From Acidimicrobilacustris europaeus (lineage in GTDB: Bacteria > Actinomycetota > Acidimicrobiia > Acidimicrobiales > Acidimicrobilacustridaceae), in the NCBI GenBank assembly GCA_965194515.1, contig OZ239146.1, forward strand, positions 1,550,001-1,614,000: a stretch of 64,000 bases of DNA. Direction: 5' to 3'. Each line of letters opens with the position of its first letter. Positions within the stretch are counted from its first letter, which is position 1. This document shows, piece by piece, positions 51,665-61,215 of this stretch. A program made the position numbers and the translations under genes. Under the pieces are notes generated by a model. That model saw only the letters and a program-made list of their open reading frames with translations. It was not told the origin of the DNA and made no database searches.

Positions 51665-52969
51665 CTAGGCCATCGCTATCGGTGGAGGCGGGAGAGGTGA
51701 CGGTGGTTCTGTCGGCGACAGCGCCGGTAACCAGAGAGCAAAGGCAGATCCGTGATCTACCTGCGACACCAACTTCACTTCGCCGCCATGGGCTTCGGCG
51801 ATCTGCCGGACGATGGTGAGGCCAAGGCCACTTCGTCCCTGTTCGCGACCCGCCCTGGGATTGCCGCGCCAAAACCGCTGGAAGACCCGATCTCGGTCAG
51901 ACGGATCAATACCCGGTCCTTGGTCCTCGACCGCCATCCAAACCCACGGGCCATCGAGCCCACCTCGGAGTCGAACCGTGCTGCCTTCGGGGGCATAGCG
52001 AATGGCATTGGCTAAGAGATTCCCGAGCGCTTGGCGAAGCGCCAAACGATCTCCGATAACCCAAAGCCCCGAGTCGGCGTGATGCACAAAGTGAACACCA
52101 GCAGCAACAGCAGGCGCATTGAACTCTTCGGCGGCTTCATCGATGAGTTGCGCGACATCGACTGGATCGCGCTCGAGAGACAGCGTTCCTTTACGCGCAT
52201 AGACGAGTAGATCATCGACCAGTCGAGCCATGCGCTCTGAGGAACGTTCAACGACTTCTGCCGTGCGACGGAGATCATCCGCGCTCGCATCGGGATCAGA
52301 AAGCGTGACTTCAAGGTTGGTGCGAATCACCGCAAGTGGATTGCGAAGTTCGTGGCTCGCTTGGTGAATGAACTGACGTTGGCCTTCAAACGCTTCGTCA
52401 AGACGACCAAGCATGTCGTCGAAGGTGTCGGCGAGTTGACGTAGTTCATCGTTCGGCCCGCCCAGATCGATCCGCTGTTTGAGATCACTCGCTTGAATTT
52501 CACGCACCGAATTAGAGATTTCGCCAAGCGGCCGGAGCATGCGGCCACTCACGATCCAGCCGACAACCAGACTCGTGAAAAACAACGCCAGCAACGACCA
52601 AAACGAATACACCCGCAACGCGTCGAGAGCCCGTTCGTTCACTGACCGCTGCACCAATTGCGCCTGATCCGGCTGAATGAATGTGATGCCCCCAACCTGG
52701 AATGCAGTTGCGGAGATCTTCTGATTATTCAGCGAATTATGGAGACCCAGATAGATGCCACCAACAACAAGTGCGGCAAGACCAAAAACAAGGACCGACC
52801 ACACCGCAGTGAGACGAAAGCGGATAGAGCCCATCCAAGCAGGCAGACGCTTTGAGGCCCGGTAGCTACGTGAATGGAGTCGCGTGCGAACAGCGCTATT
52901 CGACCGCGTTGGTTCCGTAGCCAAGTCCGGCTGATCGTGGTCTGCTCCAGAGAGATGCGGATCAATCAT
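51665..52969 (-). CDS. Sensor histidine kinase (MprB-like)
   Basis: 434 residues. TM1 (about 53-76) and TM2 (about 122-142) flank a short exterior loop; HAMP (about 143-195); H206 in HQASHELRNPLAV; ATPase boxes GNLLANAIRYAP, DQGPGIDPSD and RSGLGLTIV. It overlaps the regulator stop by 4 nt. With the downstream HtrA protease the set resembles MprB of the mycobacterial envelope-stress system, but the exterior domain here is smaller, so the orthology is not proven. Confidence 0.93.
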   Translation of the reverse strand: MIDPHLSGADHDQPDLATEPTRSNSAVRTRLHSRSYRASKRLPAWMGSIRFRLTAVWSVLVFGLAALVVGGIYLGLHNSLNNQKISATAFQVGGITFIQPDQAQLVQRSVNERALDALRVYSFWSLLALFFTSLVVGWIVSGRMLRPLGEISNSVREIQASDLKQRIDLGGPNDELRQLADTFDDMLGRLDEAFEGQRQFIHQASHELRNPLAVIRTNLEVTLSDPDASADDLRRTAEVVERSSERMARLVDDLLVYARKGTLSLERDPVDVAQLIDEAAEEFNAPAVAAGVHFVHHADSGLWVIGDRLALRQALGNLLANAIRYAPEGSTVRLRGGLDGPWVWMAVEDQGPGIDPSDRDRVFQRFWRGNPRAGREQGRSGLGLTIVRQIAEAHGGEVKLVSQVDHGSAFALWLPALSPTEPPSPLPPPPIAMA

Positions 52970-53640
52970 GGATCGAGCAATCGGTATCCGGAACCGATGA
53001 GGGTTTCGATGAGCGGCGTTTCGTCGTCAATGGAGACCTTGCGGCGGAGTGTGCCAACCGTTACGCGGACCGTATTGGTAAACGGATCTGCATGTTCATC
53101 CCACACGTGTTCGAGCAATGTCTCCTGCGAAATCACTTCACCTGCGTGCAACATGAAATAGCGAAGGAGTGCAAACTCTTTCGCGGTGAGATCGAGTCGA
53201 CGCGATCCGCGCTTTGCCTCATGTCGCGCGTCATCGACTTCAAGTTCGCCAACCACCGTGACCGATGAAACGGCTCGGGAATCGCGACGCAGCAATGAAC
53301 GCACTCGCGCCAAGAGTTCTGGAAACGCGAATGGCTTCACGAGATAGTCATCGGCACCGTCGTCGAGGCCGGCAACACGATCCTCGAGCCCGTCACGAGC
53401 TGTGAGCATCAGGATTCGGGGCTGAGGGTCGACTTCAGCCCTCACCCGCCGGCACACCTCGCGACCATCAATACCGGGCATCGTGATGTCGAGGCACAGC
53501 AGGTCGTAGGTCGTGACCATGACCTTGTTGAGCGCATCGGCACCATCGTTGGACACGTCGACTGCGTACCCCTCGCGACGTAAACCTCTCGCCACGGCCT
53601 CGGCCAAATCGACTTCATCATCAACGACAAGAACTCGCAC
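52966..53640 (-). CDS. OmpR-family response regulator (MprA-like)
   Basis: 224 residues from the GTG at 53640, which aligns with the normal receiver start VRVLVVDDE and has TACCGT 7 nt upstream (leaderless style). D51 in LCLDITMPGIDG is the phospho-acceptor; the winged-helix domain ends TVRVTVGTLRRKV and LIETLIGSGYRL. It is cognate to the overlapping kinase and likely controls htrA. An ATG at 53676 would add 12 residues. Confidence 0.93.
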   Translation of the reverse strand: MRVLVVDDEVDLAEAVARGLRREGYAVDVSNDGADALNKVMVTTYDLLCLDITMPGIDGREVCRRVRAEVDPQPRILMLTARDGLEDRVAGLDDGADDYLVKPFAFPELLARVRSLLRRDSRAVSSVTVVGELEVDDARHEAKRGSRRLDLTAKEFALLRYFMLHAGEVISQETLLEHVWDEHADPFTNTVRVTVGTLRRKVSIDDETPLIETLIGSGYRLLDP

Positions 53641-53826
53641 GGAATTGACGGTACCGCCCCTGACTCCCCTCTCCATTGCACTTACGGCCGGAAACCCAAA
53701 GAGCGCGACCCACGACAAAATTCATTCCCGGCTTTATGGTGGTCTTCGGTCCGATGTGGTCTCCTTCGCTCCATGACCGCGACCCATAACCTCCCAACCT
53801 CCCCACATCCCCTCCAGGAGCCCCTG

Positions 53827-54882
53827 ATGTCCGATCCGTCGTTCCCCTCCTCCCCAAGCCCGACACCCGCCGACGCAACTGCTGCCCCGTCGGCCGATGC
53901 GGCGCTTCTCGAAGCGGCACTTATGGAGATGAAGAAGGTCATCGTCGGCCAAGACCGTGCCATCGAGCGACTCTTCGTCGGCCTTCTTGCTCGCGGCCAT
54001 GTGCTGCTCGAGGGCGTACCCGGCCTGGCCAAAACCCTTGCCGTGGAAACGCTCGCCACGGTGATCGGCGGTAATTTCAATCGCCTGCAATTCACCCCCG
54101 ACCTGCTTCCAGCCGATCTCATTGGCACTCGAATCTTCCGTGCATCAAAGGAGACCTTCGATATTGAGTGGGGTCCCGTCTTTGCCAACATCGTTCTGGC
54201 TGATGAAATCAATCGCGCTCCAGCCAAGGTGCAGTCCGCTCTTCTCGAGGTCATGGCCGAGCATCAGGTGTCCATCGCCGGCACCACGAAAAAGGTTCCC
54301 GAGCCGTTCTTGGTGCTCGCCACCCAGAACCCCATCGAGAGCGAAGGCGTGTACCCACTCCCCGAGGCCCAGCGAGACCGTTTCCTCATGAAGGTTGTCG
54401 TCGGTTATCCGACCGCAGCCGAAGAGGCCCAAATCGTTGCTCGCATGGCGGTCGGTGCACCAAAGGCCCAGCAAGTACTCAGCCTCGAACAACTCGTCGA
54501 GCTGCAGGCATCCTGCGATGCGGTGCACGTTGCACCCGCGGTTGCCGATTACGCCGTTCGCCTCGTTCTCGCCACTCGTGAACCTGCGGCCTATGGCCTT
54601 CCCGAACTCGCTGAGCTCATCTCATGGGGCGGAAGCCCAAGAGCTTCGCTTGGACTTGTCGCTGGCGGTCGTGCGCTCGCTCTCATGCGCGGACGCTCGT
54701 ATGTCTTGCCGCAAGACATCTTCGATATCGCACCCGATGTGTTGCGTCACCGCGTTGTGCCGTCCTACGAAGCGCTTGCGCAGGGACTCTCCGTTGAACA
54801 GATCCTCGCCCGCCTCCTGTCCACCGTGCATGCGCCCGTCATTGCTCCGTCGCAGAACCCGACCGCAGTTACCGGCCGTTGA
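53827..54882 (+). CDS. MoxR family AAA+ ATPase
   Basis: 351 residues from the ATG at 53827, with AGGAG 8 nt upstream. Walker A LEGVPGLAKT, Walker B NIVLADEINRAPAKVQSALLEVM and ATQNPIESEGVYPLPEAQ with sensor residues are those of MoxR, a chaperone-like ATPase that acts with VWA proteins. It overlaps the DUF58 gene (TTGA). The set moxR-DUF58-VWA is the core of Bat-type operons thought to help assemble or activate exported complexes. Confidence 0.95.
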   Translation: MSDPSFPSSPSPTPADATAAPSADAALLEAALMEMKKVIVGQDRAIERLFVGLLARGHVLLEGVPGLAKTLAVETLATVIGGNFNRLQFTPDLLPADLIGTRIFRASKETFDIEWGPVFANIVLADEINRAPAKVQSALLEVMAEHQVSIAGTTKKVPEPFLVLATQNPIESEGVYPLPEAQRDRFLMKVVVGYPTAAEEAQIVARMAVGAPKAQQVLSLEQLVELQASCDAVHVAPAVADYAVRLVLATREPAAYGLPELAELISWGGSPRASLGLVAGGRALALMRGRSYVLPQDIFDIAPDVLRHRVVPSYEALAQGLSVEQILARLLSTVHAPVIAPSQNPTAVTGR

Positions 54883-55880
54883 GCGCCAAAAAAACCGCGG
54901 CCCCCTCAATAGATGGAACCCCCGCCGCGGAGATTCTCCGCCGCCTTGAAATCAGTGTGACTCGTCGGCTCGACGGACTCCTCCAAGGTGACCATCGTGG
55001 GCTGACGCCAGGGCACGGTTCCGAACCGGGAGAAATTCGCGCCTACCAACCAGGCGACGACGTTCGCCGGATCGATTGGAACGTGACCGCACGACTCGGT
55101 GAGACCCATGTTCGCGACAGCGTTGCTGATCGTGAACTTGAGACATGGATCCTTGTGGATGCATCTGCATCGCTTGCGTTTGGCACCGCAACCTGTGAAA
55201 AGCGTGATCTCGCTCTTGCGGGGGTTGCGGCTACTGGTTTTCTCACAGCGCGGACTGGCAACCGAATCGGCGCAATGACGATCGGCCCCAACGGCGCATC
55301 ACCACCCATTCCGGCGCGATCGGGGCGCGTGCATATGCAGGCACTCCTCCGCCAGGTCTTGAGTGCGCTCAACGATCCTCAGCCTGGCCGCACCGATCTC
55401 ACTGCTGGTCTGCAACGCATCGCTGGCACGGCCAAGCGACGCGGACTCATTGTTGTGATCTCTGACTTCCTCGACCCCGGCCCATGGGACGCAGCTCTTC
55501 GCGCCTTGGCTCTGAGACACGACGTCTTATGTGTCGAGGTTGTTGATCCCGTAGAGCTGGAGCTTCCCAACGTCGGAATGCTGTTGCTCCACGACGCCGT
55601 CACAGGTCGCGAGATCGAAGTGCCCACAGGTAACGCAAAGTTACGTGAGCGCTACGCCCATGCGGCCGCCAACCAGCGAGCCACAATCGCAGCTCGTATC
55701 CGTGCAACGAGTGCCGATCATTTAGTACTTCGAACTGATCGTGACTGGTTGCTTGACCTCGCCCGATTCGTTTCTCGTCGACGCGACCGCATTGATTCAC
55801 TTTCTCGATCTGCTGCGCATGGATCTGGAAACGTCGGAGCAATTGCGGGAGCGACATTGACCACTGGAGTCACCCGATGA
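54879..55880 (+). CDS. DUF58 domain protein
   Basis: 333 residues from a TTG that overlaps the moxR stop (TTGA). The family motif GEIRAYQPGDDVRRIDWNVTARLGE (about 49-73, here given in part) and the later VWA-like core ILVDASASLAFG and LIVVISDFLDPG are present. DUF58 proteins are MoxR partners with a VWA-like domain. No TM segment is seen, so it should be cytosolic. ATGA overlap with the next gene. Confidence 0.93.
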   Translation: MSAKKTAAPSIDGTPAAEILRRLEISVTRRLDGLLQGDHRGLTPGHGSEPGEIRAYQPGDDVRRIDWNVTARLGETHVRDSVADRELETWILVDASASLAFGTATCEKRDLALAGVAATGFLTARTGNRIGAMTIGPNGASPPIPARSGRVHMQALLRQVLSALNDPQPGRTDLTAGLQRIAGTAKRRGLIVVISDFLDPGPWDAALRALALRHDVLCVEVVDPVELELPNVGMLLLHDAVTGREIEVPTGNAKLRERYAHAAANQRATIAARIRATSADHLVLRTDRDWLLDLARFVSRRRDRIDSLSRSAAHGSGNVGAIAGATLTTGVTR

Positions 55881-56836
55881 TGGGTATTTCATTCCTCAGC
55901 CCATGGCGATTGCTTCTGCTTTTCGTCGTCGTTGCCCTCGGCATCACCTATGCCTTGTTTCAAAAGCGCCGTTCGAAATATGCGGTGCGGTTTACCAACC
56001 TCGAACTACTCGAGTCCATTGCGCCGAATCGACCTGGCTGGCGACGCCATATCGCCGCTGCGGTGCAACTTGTTGCGCTCGCTGCATTGGTGTTGGCCTT
56101 CGCTCAGCCCGTGCACGACGTGAAGGTTCCACGCGAACGAGCAACGGTCATGCTTGCGCTTGACGTATCGCTCTCGATGGAAGCAACCGACGTGAAGCCT
56201 GATCGCATCGAGGCAGCAAAGGCGGCAGCGACAGCGTTTCTTGACGATGTCCCGGCTCAGTTCAACGTTGGCCTCGTGACCTTTGCCGGAAGCGCAAAGA
56301 TTCGTGTCGCCCCCACTACCGATCGTCAGCAGGTTGCCAACGCCATTCAAAACGCTCAACTCGCCGATGGAACAGCAATAGGCGATGCGATCGATGCCAG
56401 CCTTGATGCTCTCGGAGATGTTCCGCCTGCCCCCGACGGCGCAGCGGTACCCGCAGCAATCGTGCTGCTGTCCGATGGCACAACAACGATGGGAACGCCA
56501 AACGCCACTGCGACGCAACGTGCGATCGATGAAGGTGTCCCTGTTTCAACGATCGCTTTCGGCACGCCGACCGGAACTGTCACGTTGCCCAATGGCCAGA
56601 TGGTCAGTGTGCCTGTCGATGCACCCTCGCTTGAGGCGATCGCAAAGCAGTCTGGGGGCAACTTCTACGAGGCATCCACGCAGAACCAGTTGACTGACGT
56701 TTATTCGAAGATCGGATCCTCGATTGGGTATGACGAGGTGGAGTCATCGCTCACACAGTGGTTCGTTGCCGCCTCGTTCCTCACGCTCGTTCTGGCCTCG
56801 GGCCTCGCACTGGCCTGGTCGAACCGACTTCCGTAG
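55877..56836 (+). CDS. BatA-like von Willebrand factor A membrane protein
   Basis: 319 residues. N-terminal TM segments (about 8-28 and 56-76), an exterior or cytosolic VWA domain (about 90-280) with the MIDAS start MLALDVSLSME (DxSxS) and a later T/D metal position (LLSDGTTT), and a C-terminal TM helix (about 296-315). It matches BatA/BatB of the aerotolerance-type operons. Last gene of the moxR operon, followed by a strong terminator. Confidence 0.93.
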   Translation: MMGISFLSPWRLLLLFVVVALGITYALFQKRRSKYAVRFTNLELLESIAPNRPGWRRHIAAAVQLVALAALVLAFAQPVHDVKVPRERATVMLALDVSLSMEATDVKPDRIEAAKAAATAFLDDVPAQFNVGLVTFAGSAKIRVAPTTDRQQVANAIQNAQLADGTAIGDAIDASLDALGDVPPAPDGAAVPAAIVLLSDGTTTMGTPNATATQRAIDEGVPVSTIAFGTPTGTVTLPNGQMVSVPVDAPSLEAIAKQSGGNFYEASTQNQLTDVYSKIGSSIGYDEVESSLTQWFVAASFLTLVLASGLALAWSNRLP

Positions 56837-56856
56837 CACCTGCGGTGCAGAACGCC

Positions 56857-56896
56857 AACGGCCCACCGACTTCTCGGTGGGCCGTTGTTCGTTTTC
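56857..56896 (+). terminator. Rho-independent terminator of the moxR operon
   Basis: Perfect 13-bp arms AACGGCCCACCGA (56857-56869) and TCGGTGGGCCGTT (56874-56886), 4-nt loop, then GTTCGTTTT. It lies 20 nt past the VWA gene and 22 nt before the convergent smc stop. Confidence 0.9.
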
Positions 56897-56917
56897 CGAA
56901 TGGTGATTTCAGACTCG

Positions 56918-59900
56918 CTAGGAGGAAACCTTTTCGCTGACGACTCGTGATGAACCACCAGGCTGCATCGATACGCCATACAGACAATCAGCGGCTTCCA
57001 TCGTGCGCTTCTGATGGCTCACGATGACGAGCTGAGCATCGTTGCGGAATTCCGCAACGAGACCAAGGAATCGACTGAGGTTCATGTCGTCGAGGGCGGC
57101 CTCGACTTCGTCCATCACGTAGAACGGCGATGGACGACTGCGGAAGACTGCAAACAAGTAGGCCAAGGCGGTGAGCGAACGCTCTCCACCAGAGAGCAAC
57201 GAAAGCTTTCGAACGTTCTTGCCAGAAGGCTTTGCCTCAACCTCAATACCGGTAAGCAGCAAGTTGTCGGGCTCGGTGAGCTTCAGTCGACCCTCACCAC
57301 CTGGGAACAGCGTTTGGAACAGCGCTTCGAAGTTGGCAGCGACATCGGCGAATGCAGCAGCAAACACGCTGACGATTTCGCCATCGATTGCACGAATCAC
57401 CTTGGCGAGTTCACGACGACTTTCCTTGACATCTTCGAGTTGCTGCTCAAGGAACGTGTGGCGTTCCTGCAGGGCATCGAATTCTTCGAGCGCCAACGGA
57501 TTGATCGGACCCATGAGGCGGAGGTCGCGTTCAAGTTCGCGGGCTCGGCCGGCAGCGGTCGCGCCTTCGGCGAGTTCGGGACATTCGCTGGCGATTGCGA
57601 CATCGGGCTCGCAGTCGAGGTCCCGTCGAAGCGCTTCAACTGCTGCTTCGATACGCATCTCGATTTCAGCATGATCAATTTCGGCTCGCTGCAATCGTTC
57701 ACGAACCTCGCCGAGACCGCGTTCCTGATCGGCACGCTGACGACGCAGGCCATCGAGTCGACCGGCGACGCCGCGAGCAGCTTCGGACTGCCGACGACGA
57801 CGCTCACGGAAATCGCTGAGGCGACCTTCAATAAGGGCTGAGCGATCCTGGACGAGCGCTGACAAACGATCGAGTGCGGTTTGAGCGCGATCGAGTTCGA
57901 GGCGGCGAGCTTCGGCGGCCTCACGTTCTGCGGCAGCACCTTCGAGCCGGGTTTCCACCTCGGCCAGTCGGCCGGTGAGGAACTGTCGTCGTTCGACAAC
58001 TGCAACGCTTCGAACTTCGAGATCGCTGCGTCGCGAACCAACTTCGGCCGCTTGTTCTTCAAGACGAGCGCGAGACTCGGCCATGCGTCGAGCCGACGCG
58101 GCGAGTTCATTGTCGGCCGCTTCGAGATCGGGAAGCATCCCCTCGAGTTCGGAGATACGTGCATCTTCACGAGTCACACGGTCGGTGAGTTCGCCAAGAT
58201 GATCGCTGAGTGCTTCAGCTTCGGTGGCCGCATCGCGACGGTCGGTCTCGGCTCGCTGCAGACGGTCACCGGCTGCAGTGAGTCGGGAATCGTTTGCGTC
58301 GAGATCGCGAGCAAGACCAGCTTCAACGCTTGCGGCTTCGGCCAGTTCGGCTCGTGCCGTTTCGAGCACGCCCGCTGCTTCAGCCGCAACGAGCACTGCT
58401 TCGTCGGCACGGCGAGTTGCTTCGTCGAGCGCGGCACCAGTTGCACCAGCACCAGATGAACCGACTCGCCAACCGCTCACGCCGAATCGATCGCCACTGC
58501 TGGTGACAACGATGGCATCGGGATGCGCAAGCGACGCGTCGACCGCCTGCACCCAGCCGCCATCGATAACAACTGCAGCACCGATGAGCGCGTCGAGAAG
58601 TGGTTCGACATCGGGGCGACGAGCTCGGACGTGACCGCGCAACGGTGCGCCAACAGGCGGAGCGGTGCGCGTGGAGCGACCGGCACCAAGAGCAAGCACG
58701 GCGCCGCTGAGCGATTCCGCGCTAAGCGCTTCAAGCGCGCGACGACCAGCATCCACCCCATCGACAACAACCGCGGCCAATGCTTCGCCGACGGCAGCTT
58801 CAAACGCTGCTTCCCAGCCCGCATCGATTTCAACGAGATCGAGAACGGTGCCGAGGACACCGTCGATACCGGCAAGCCGTTCCGTACCAGCACGTGAACG
58901 AGCTTCGTCGAGTGCAAGGGCAAGCGCTTCGACTCGGGCGCTCCAGGCATTCTTTTCGCTTTCGGCGGCACGATGCACTGCTTCAGCCGCTTGGACTGCG
59001 GTCTCGGCCTGCGAACGACGAACTTCGGCCGATTCCATGGCTTCGACGAGCGGAAGTTCAGCTGATTCCAACTCGATGAGTTGTGCCCGAAGTAACTCGG
59101 TTTCAGAAAGAAGCGCCGCTGCCTTGTCGGCCAGCGCAGTTGCGCGAGTCGCGATGCGATCGCGTTCCTCGCGCGCACGCCCCGATGCAGTGCGAAGTGC
59201 GGCAAGTTCGCCACGAACCTCGGCTGCAGCACCTGTAGGAGCTGGCACACCGCTCGCCCACTGTTCTTCAAAGGCCAACCGTTCGGCCGCCAGAAGTCCC
59301 TCGGCCTCGACCAGTTCCGCAGCAAGAGGCTCGAACTTCTCTGATTCCGCCCCGACCTCGGCCAGTTCGGCCGACAGCCGTGCTGCTTCGGCTTCAAGCG
59401 AAGCAACAACACCCTGATCGATCGACGCGCCACGAAGACGATCAACACCGCGTCGACGTTCGGTGAGCACTGCAGAAAGACCACGAGCTTGCTGGAACAA
59501 CGACTCGTACGATGCGAGACCGTCGCCGAGATCGTCGCCACCCATAGCGGTGAGTTCCGCCTCGACCGACATAATTTGCGTGTCGAGTTCGGCGAGTGAA
59601 CGACGGAGGCGTTCTTCTTCTGTAGAAAGCTCAGCGCGCCCGCGCATTCCGTTTTCAAGTCGGGCACGCAAGCCTGCAAGCTCGCGACCGGCAATGAAAA
59701 TGCGCAATGCCGTGAGTTCAGACACAACACCGGCGTGGCGACGAGCGGCATCGGCTTGGCGTTCAAGTGGACGCAACTGACGGCGCACTTCGCGAAGCAG
59801 ATCCTGCATACGAGTGAGGTTACCCTCGGTCGCCGCAAGGCGACGTTCAGACTTTTCTTTGCGGCGGCGATATTTCAGGATGCCGGCCGCTTCTTCGATG

Positions 59901-60379
59901 ATTGCACGACGTTCTTCAGGACGAGCGTTGAGTACCGCATCGATCTGGCCCTGCGAAACAATGACGTGCTGCTGACGACCAACACCACTGTCGGAAAGCA
60001 GATCTTGAATGTCGAGAAGACGACACGGAACGCCGTTGAGCGCGTATTCGCTATCGCCTGAGCGGAACAACGTACGAGTGATTGTCACCTCGTTGAATTC
60101 GATGGGGAGCATTCCCGAGGTGTTGTCGATGGTGAGGCTGACTTCGGCGCGACCGAGCGCTGAGCGCTTGGTGGTACCGGCAAAAATGACGTCGTCCATC
60201 TTCTGTGAACGCACGGCAGAAGGCGCCTGGGCACCAAGCACCCAACCGATCGCGTCGACCACATTGGACTTGCCCGAACCATTGGGTCCCACCACAACGG
60301 TGACACCTGGTTCGAGATCAAGAGCTGTCGTATCGGCGAAGGACTTAAAGCCCTTCATCGTGAGTCGTTTCAGATACAT
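56918..60379 (-). CDS. smc: Chromosome segregation protein SMC
   Basis: 1153 residues. ATPase head N-half with GPNGSGKSNVVDAIGWVLG (32-50), long heptad coiled coil (about 165-480 and 660-990), hinge (about 500-650) and C-half with the signature KLSLLSGGERSLTALAYLF and Walker B PFYVMDEVEAALDD. With ScpA and ScpB (not in the window) it condenses the chromosome. Unusually Ala/Glu/Arg-rich coils create long open frames on both strands. Its ATG shares one base with the mutM stop (TGATG). Confidence 0.97.
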   Translation of the reverse strand: MYLKRLTMKGFKSFADTTALDLEPGVTVVVGPNGSGKSNVVDAIGWVLGAQAPSAVRSQKMDDVIFAGTTKRSALGRAEVSLTIDNTSGMLPIEFNEVTITRTLFRSGDSEYALNGVPCRLLDIQDLLSDSGVGRQQHVIVSQGQIDAVLNARPEERRAIIEEAAGILKYRRRKEKSERRLAATEGNLTRMQDLLREVRRQLRPLERQADAARRHAGVVSELTALRIFIAGRELAGLRARLENGMRGRAELSTEEERLRRSLAELDTQIMSVEAELTAMGGDDLGDGLASYESLFQQARGLSAVLTERRRGVDRLRGASIDQGVVASLEAEAARLSAELAEVGAESEKFEPLAAELVEAEGLLAAERLAFEEQWASGVPAPTGAAAEVRGELAALRTASGRAREERDRIATRATALADKAAALLSETELLRAQLIELESAELPLVEAMESAEVRRSQAETAVQAAEAVHRAAESEKNAWSARVEALALALDEARSRAGTERLAGIDGVLGTVLDLVEIDAGWEAAFEAAVGEALAAVVVDGVDAGRRALEALSAESLSGAVLALGAGRSTRTAPPVGAPLRGHVRARRPDVEPLLDALIGAAVVIDGGWVQAVDASLAHPDAIVVTSSGDRFGVSGWRVGSSGAGATGAALDEATRRADEAVLVAAEAAGVLETARAELAEAASVEAGLARDLDANDSRLTAAGDRLQRAETDRRDAATEAEALSDHLGELTDRVTREDARISELEGMLPDLEAADNELAASARRMAESRARLEEQAAEVGSRRSDLEVRSVAVVERRQFLTGRLAEVETRLEGAAAEREAAEARRLELDRAQTALDRLSALVQDRSALIEGRLSDFRERRRRQSEAARGVAGRLDGLRRQRADQERGLGEVRERLQRAEIDHAEIEMRIEAAVEALRRDLDCEPDVAIASECPELAEGATAAGRARELERDLRLMGPINPLALEEFDALQERHTFLEQQLEDVKESRRELAKVIRAIDGEIVSVFAAAFADVAANFEALFQTLFPGGEGRLKLTEPDNLLLTGIEVEAKPSGKNVRKLSLLSGGERSLTALAYLFAVFRSRPSPFYVMDEVEAALDDMNLSRFLGLVAEFRNDAQLVIVSHQKRTMEAADCLYGVSMQPGGSSRVVSEKVSS

Positions 60380-61215
60380 CAGACCTGACAGACCTCGCAG
60401 TAGAAGGTGGACCGACTGGCAACCTTGGTCTTCACGATGTCGTTACGACGACAACGACGACACGGCTGCTTGTCACGGTCATACACCTGATGGTGGCTTT
60501 GGTAATCGCCGGCTTTACCGAAAAGATCGACGTACTGGCCGTCGCCCAACGTTGAGCCGTTGTACTTGATTGCTTCGTGCAGAATCTCGACGAGCGAACG
60601 GTAGAGGCGACGAATTTCCTGCGTCGTGAGCGAACCAGTTTCGCGGTCGTAACGAAGACCAGAGTCGAAGAGGATTTCATCGGCATAGATATTGCCGATG
60701 CCAGCGATCATTGACTGATCGGTGAGGAACGCCTTAAGCGACTGGCTCTTCGAACGGAGAAGGTGACCGAAGTCGACCCACGACATTGGGGTTTCCACCG
60801 GATCGACACCGAGGTTTGAAAGTTCTTCGATCTCAGAAGAGATTTCGTCGGGAGTGGCGAGGAACATCTCGCCAAATGTGCGCGGATCGATGAAGCGGAG
60901 TTGGCCACCCTGCGTGAAGGTGATGGTCACATGCGTGTGCTTTTCAACTTCGTCCTTCGGCGTTGCACGACGCAACTGACCTGACATTCGCAAATGAACA
61001 ATGAGTACCTGTCCATTGTCGAGCGGCATGAGGAGGTACTTCCCTTTGCGCTGTGAACCTGTGATCTTGGCACCGACAAGACCGGTGATGAAGTCCTCGG
61101 GACTCTGTCGTTTGATCGACTTCTTCCCGGTGACTTCGACGCTCTTCACCTTGCGTCCGACGACCTCTTTTTCGAGTTCGCGGCGAATGGTTTCTACTTC
61201 GGGCAATTCAGGCAT
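60379..61215 (-). CDS. mutM: Formamidopyrimidine-DNA glycosylase (Fpg/MutM)
   Basis: 278 residues from the ATG at 61215, required because Pro2 and Glu3 of MPELPEVE are catalytic after Met removal. A C-terminal zinc finger (CRRC...CEVC) is intact, as are the helix-two-turn-helix segment and the Lys for 8-oxoG. It removes 8-oxoguanine and nicks the AP site. It overlaps the rnc stop by 8 nt and abuts smc, the normal actinobacterial order. Confidence 0.96.
   Translation of the reverse strand: MPELPEVETIRRELEKEVVGRKVKSVEVTGKKSIKRQSPEDFITGLVGAKITGSQRKGKYLLMPLDNGQVLIVHLRMSGQLRRATPKDEVEKHTHVTITFTQGGQLRFIDPRTFGEMFLATPDEISSEIEELSNLGVDPVETPMSWVDFGHLLRSKSQSLKAFLTDQSMIAGIGNIYADEILFDSGLRYDRETGSLTTQEIRRLYRSLVEILHEAIKYNGSTLGDGQYVDLFGKAGDYQSHHQVYDRDKQPCRRCRRNDIVKTKVASRSTFYCEVCQV

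Noticed and set aside
58477..59838. 453-codon minus-strand frame inside smc
   Set aside because: A different frame of the same strand as smc; basic, low-complexity translation produced by the repetitive coiled-coil codons.
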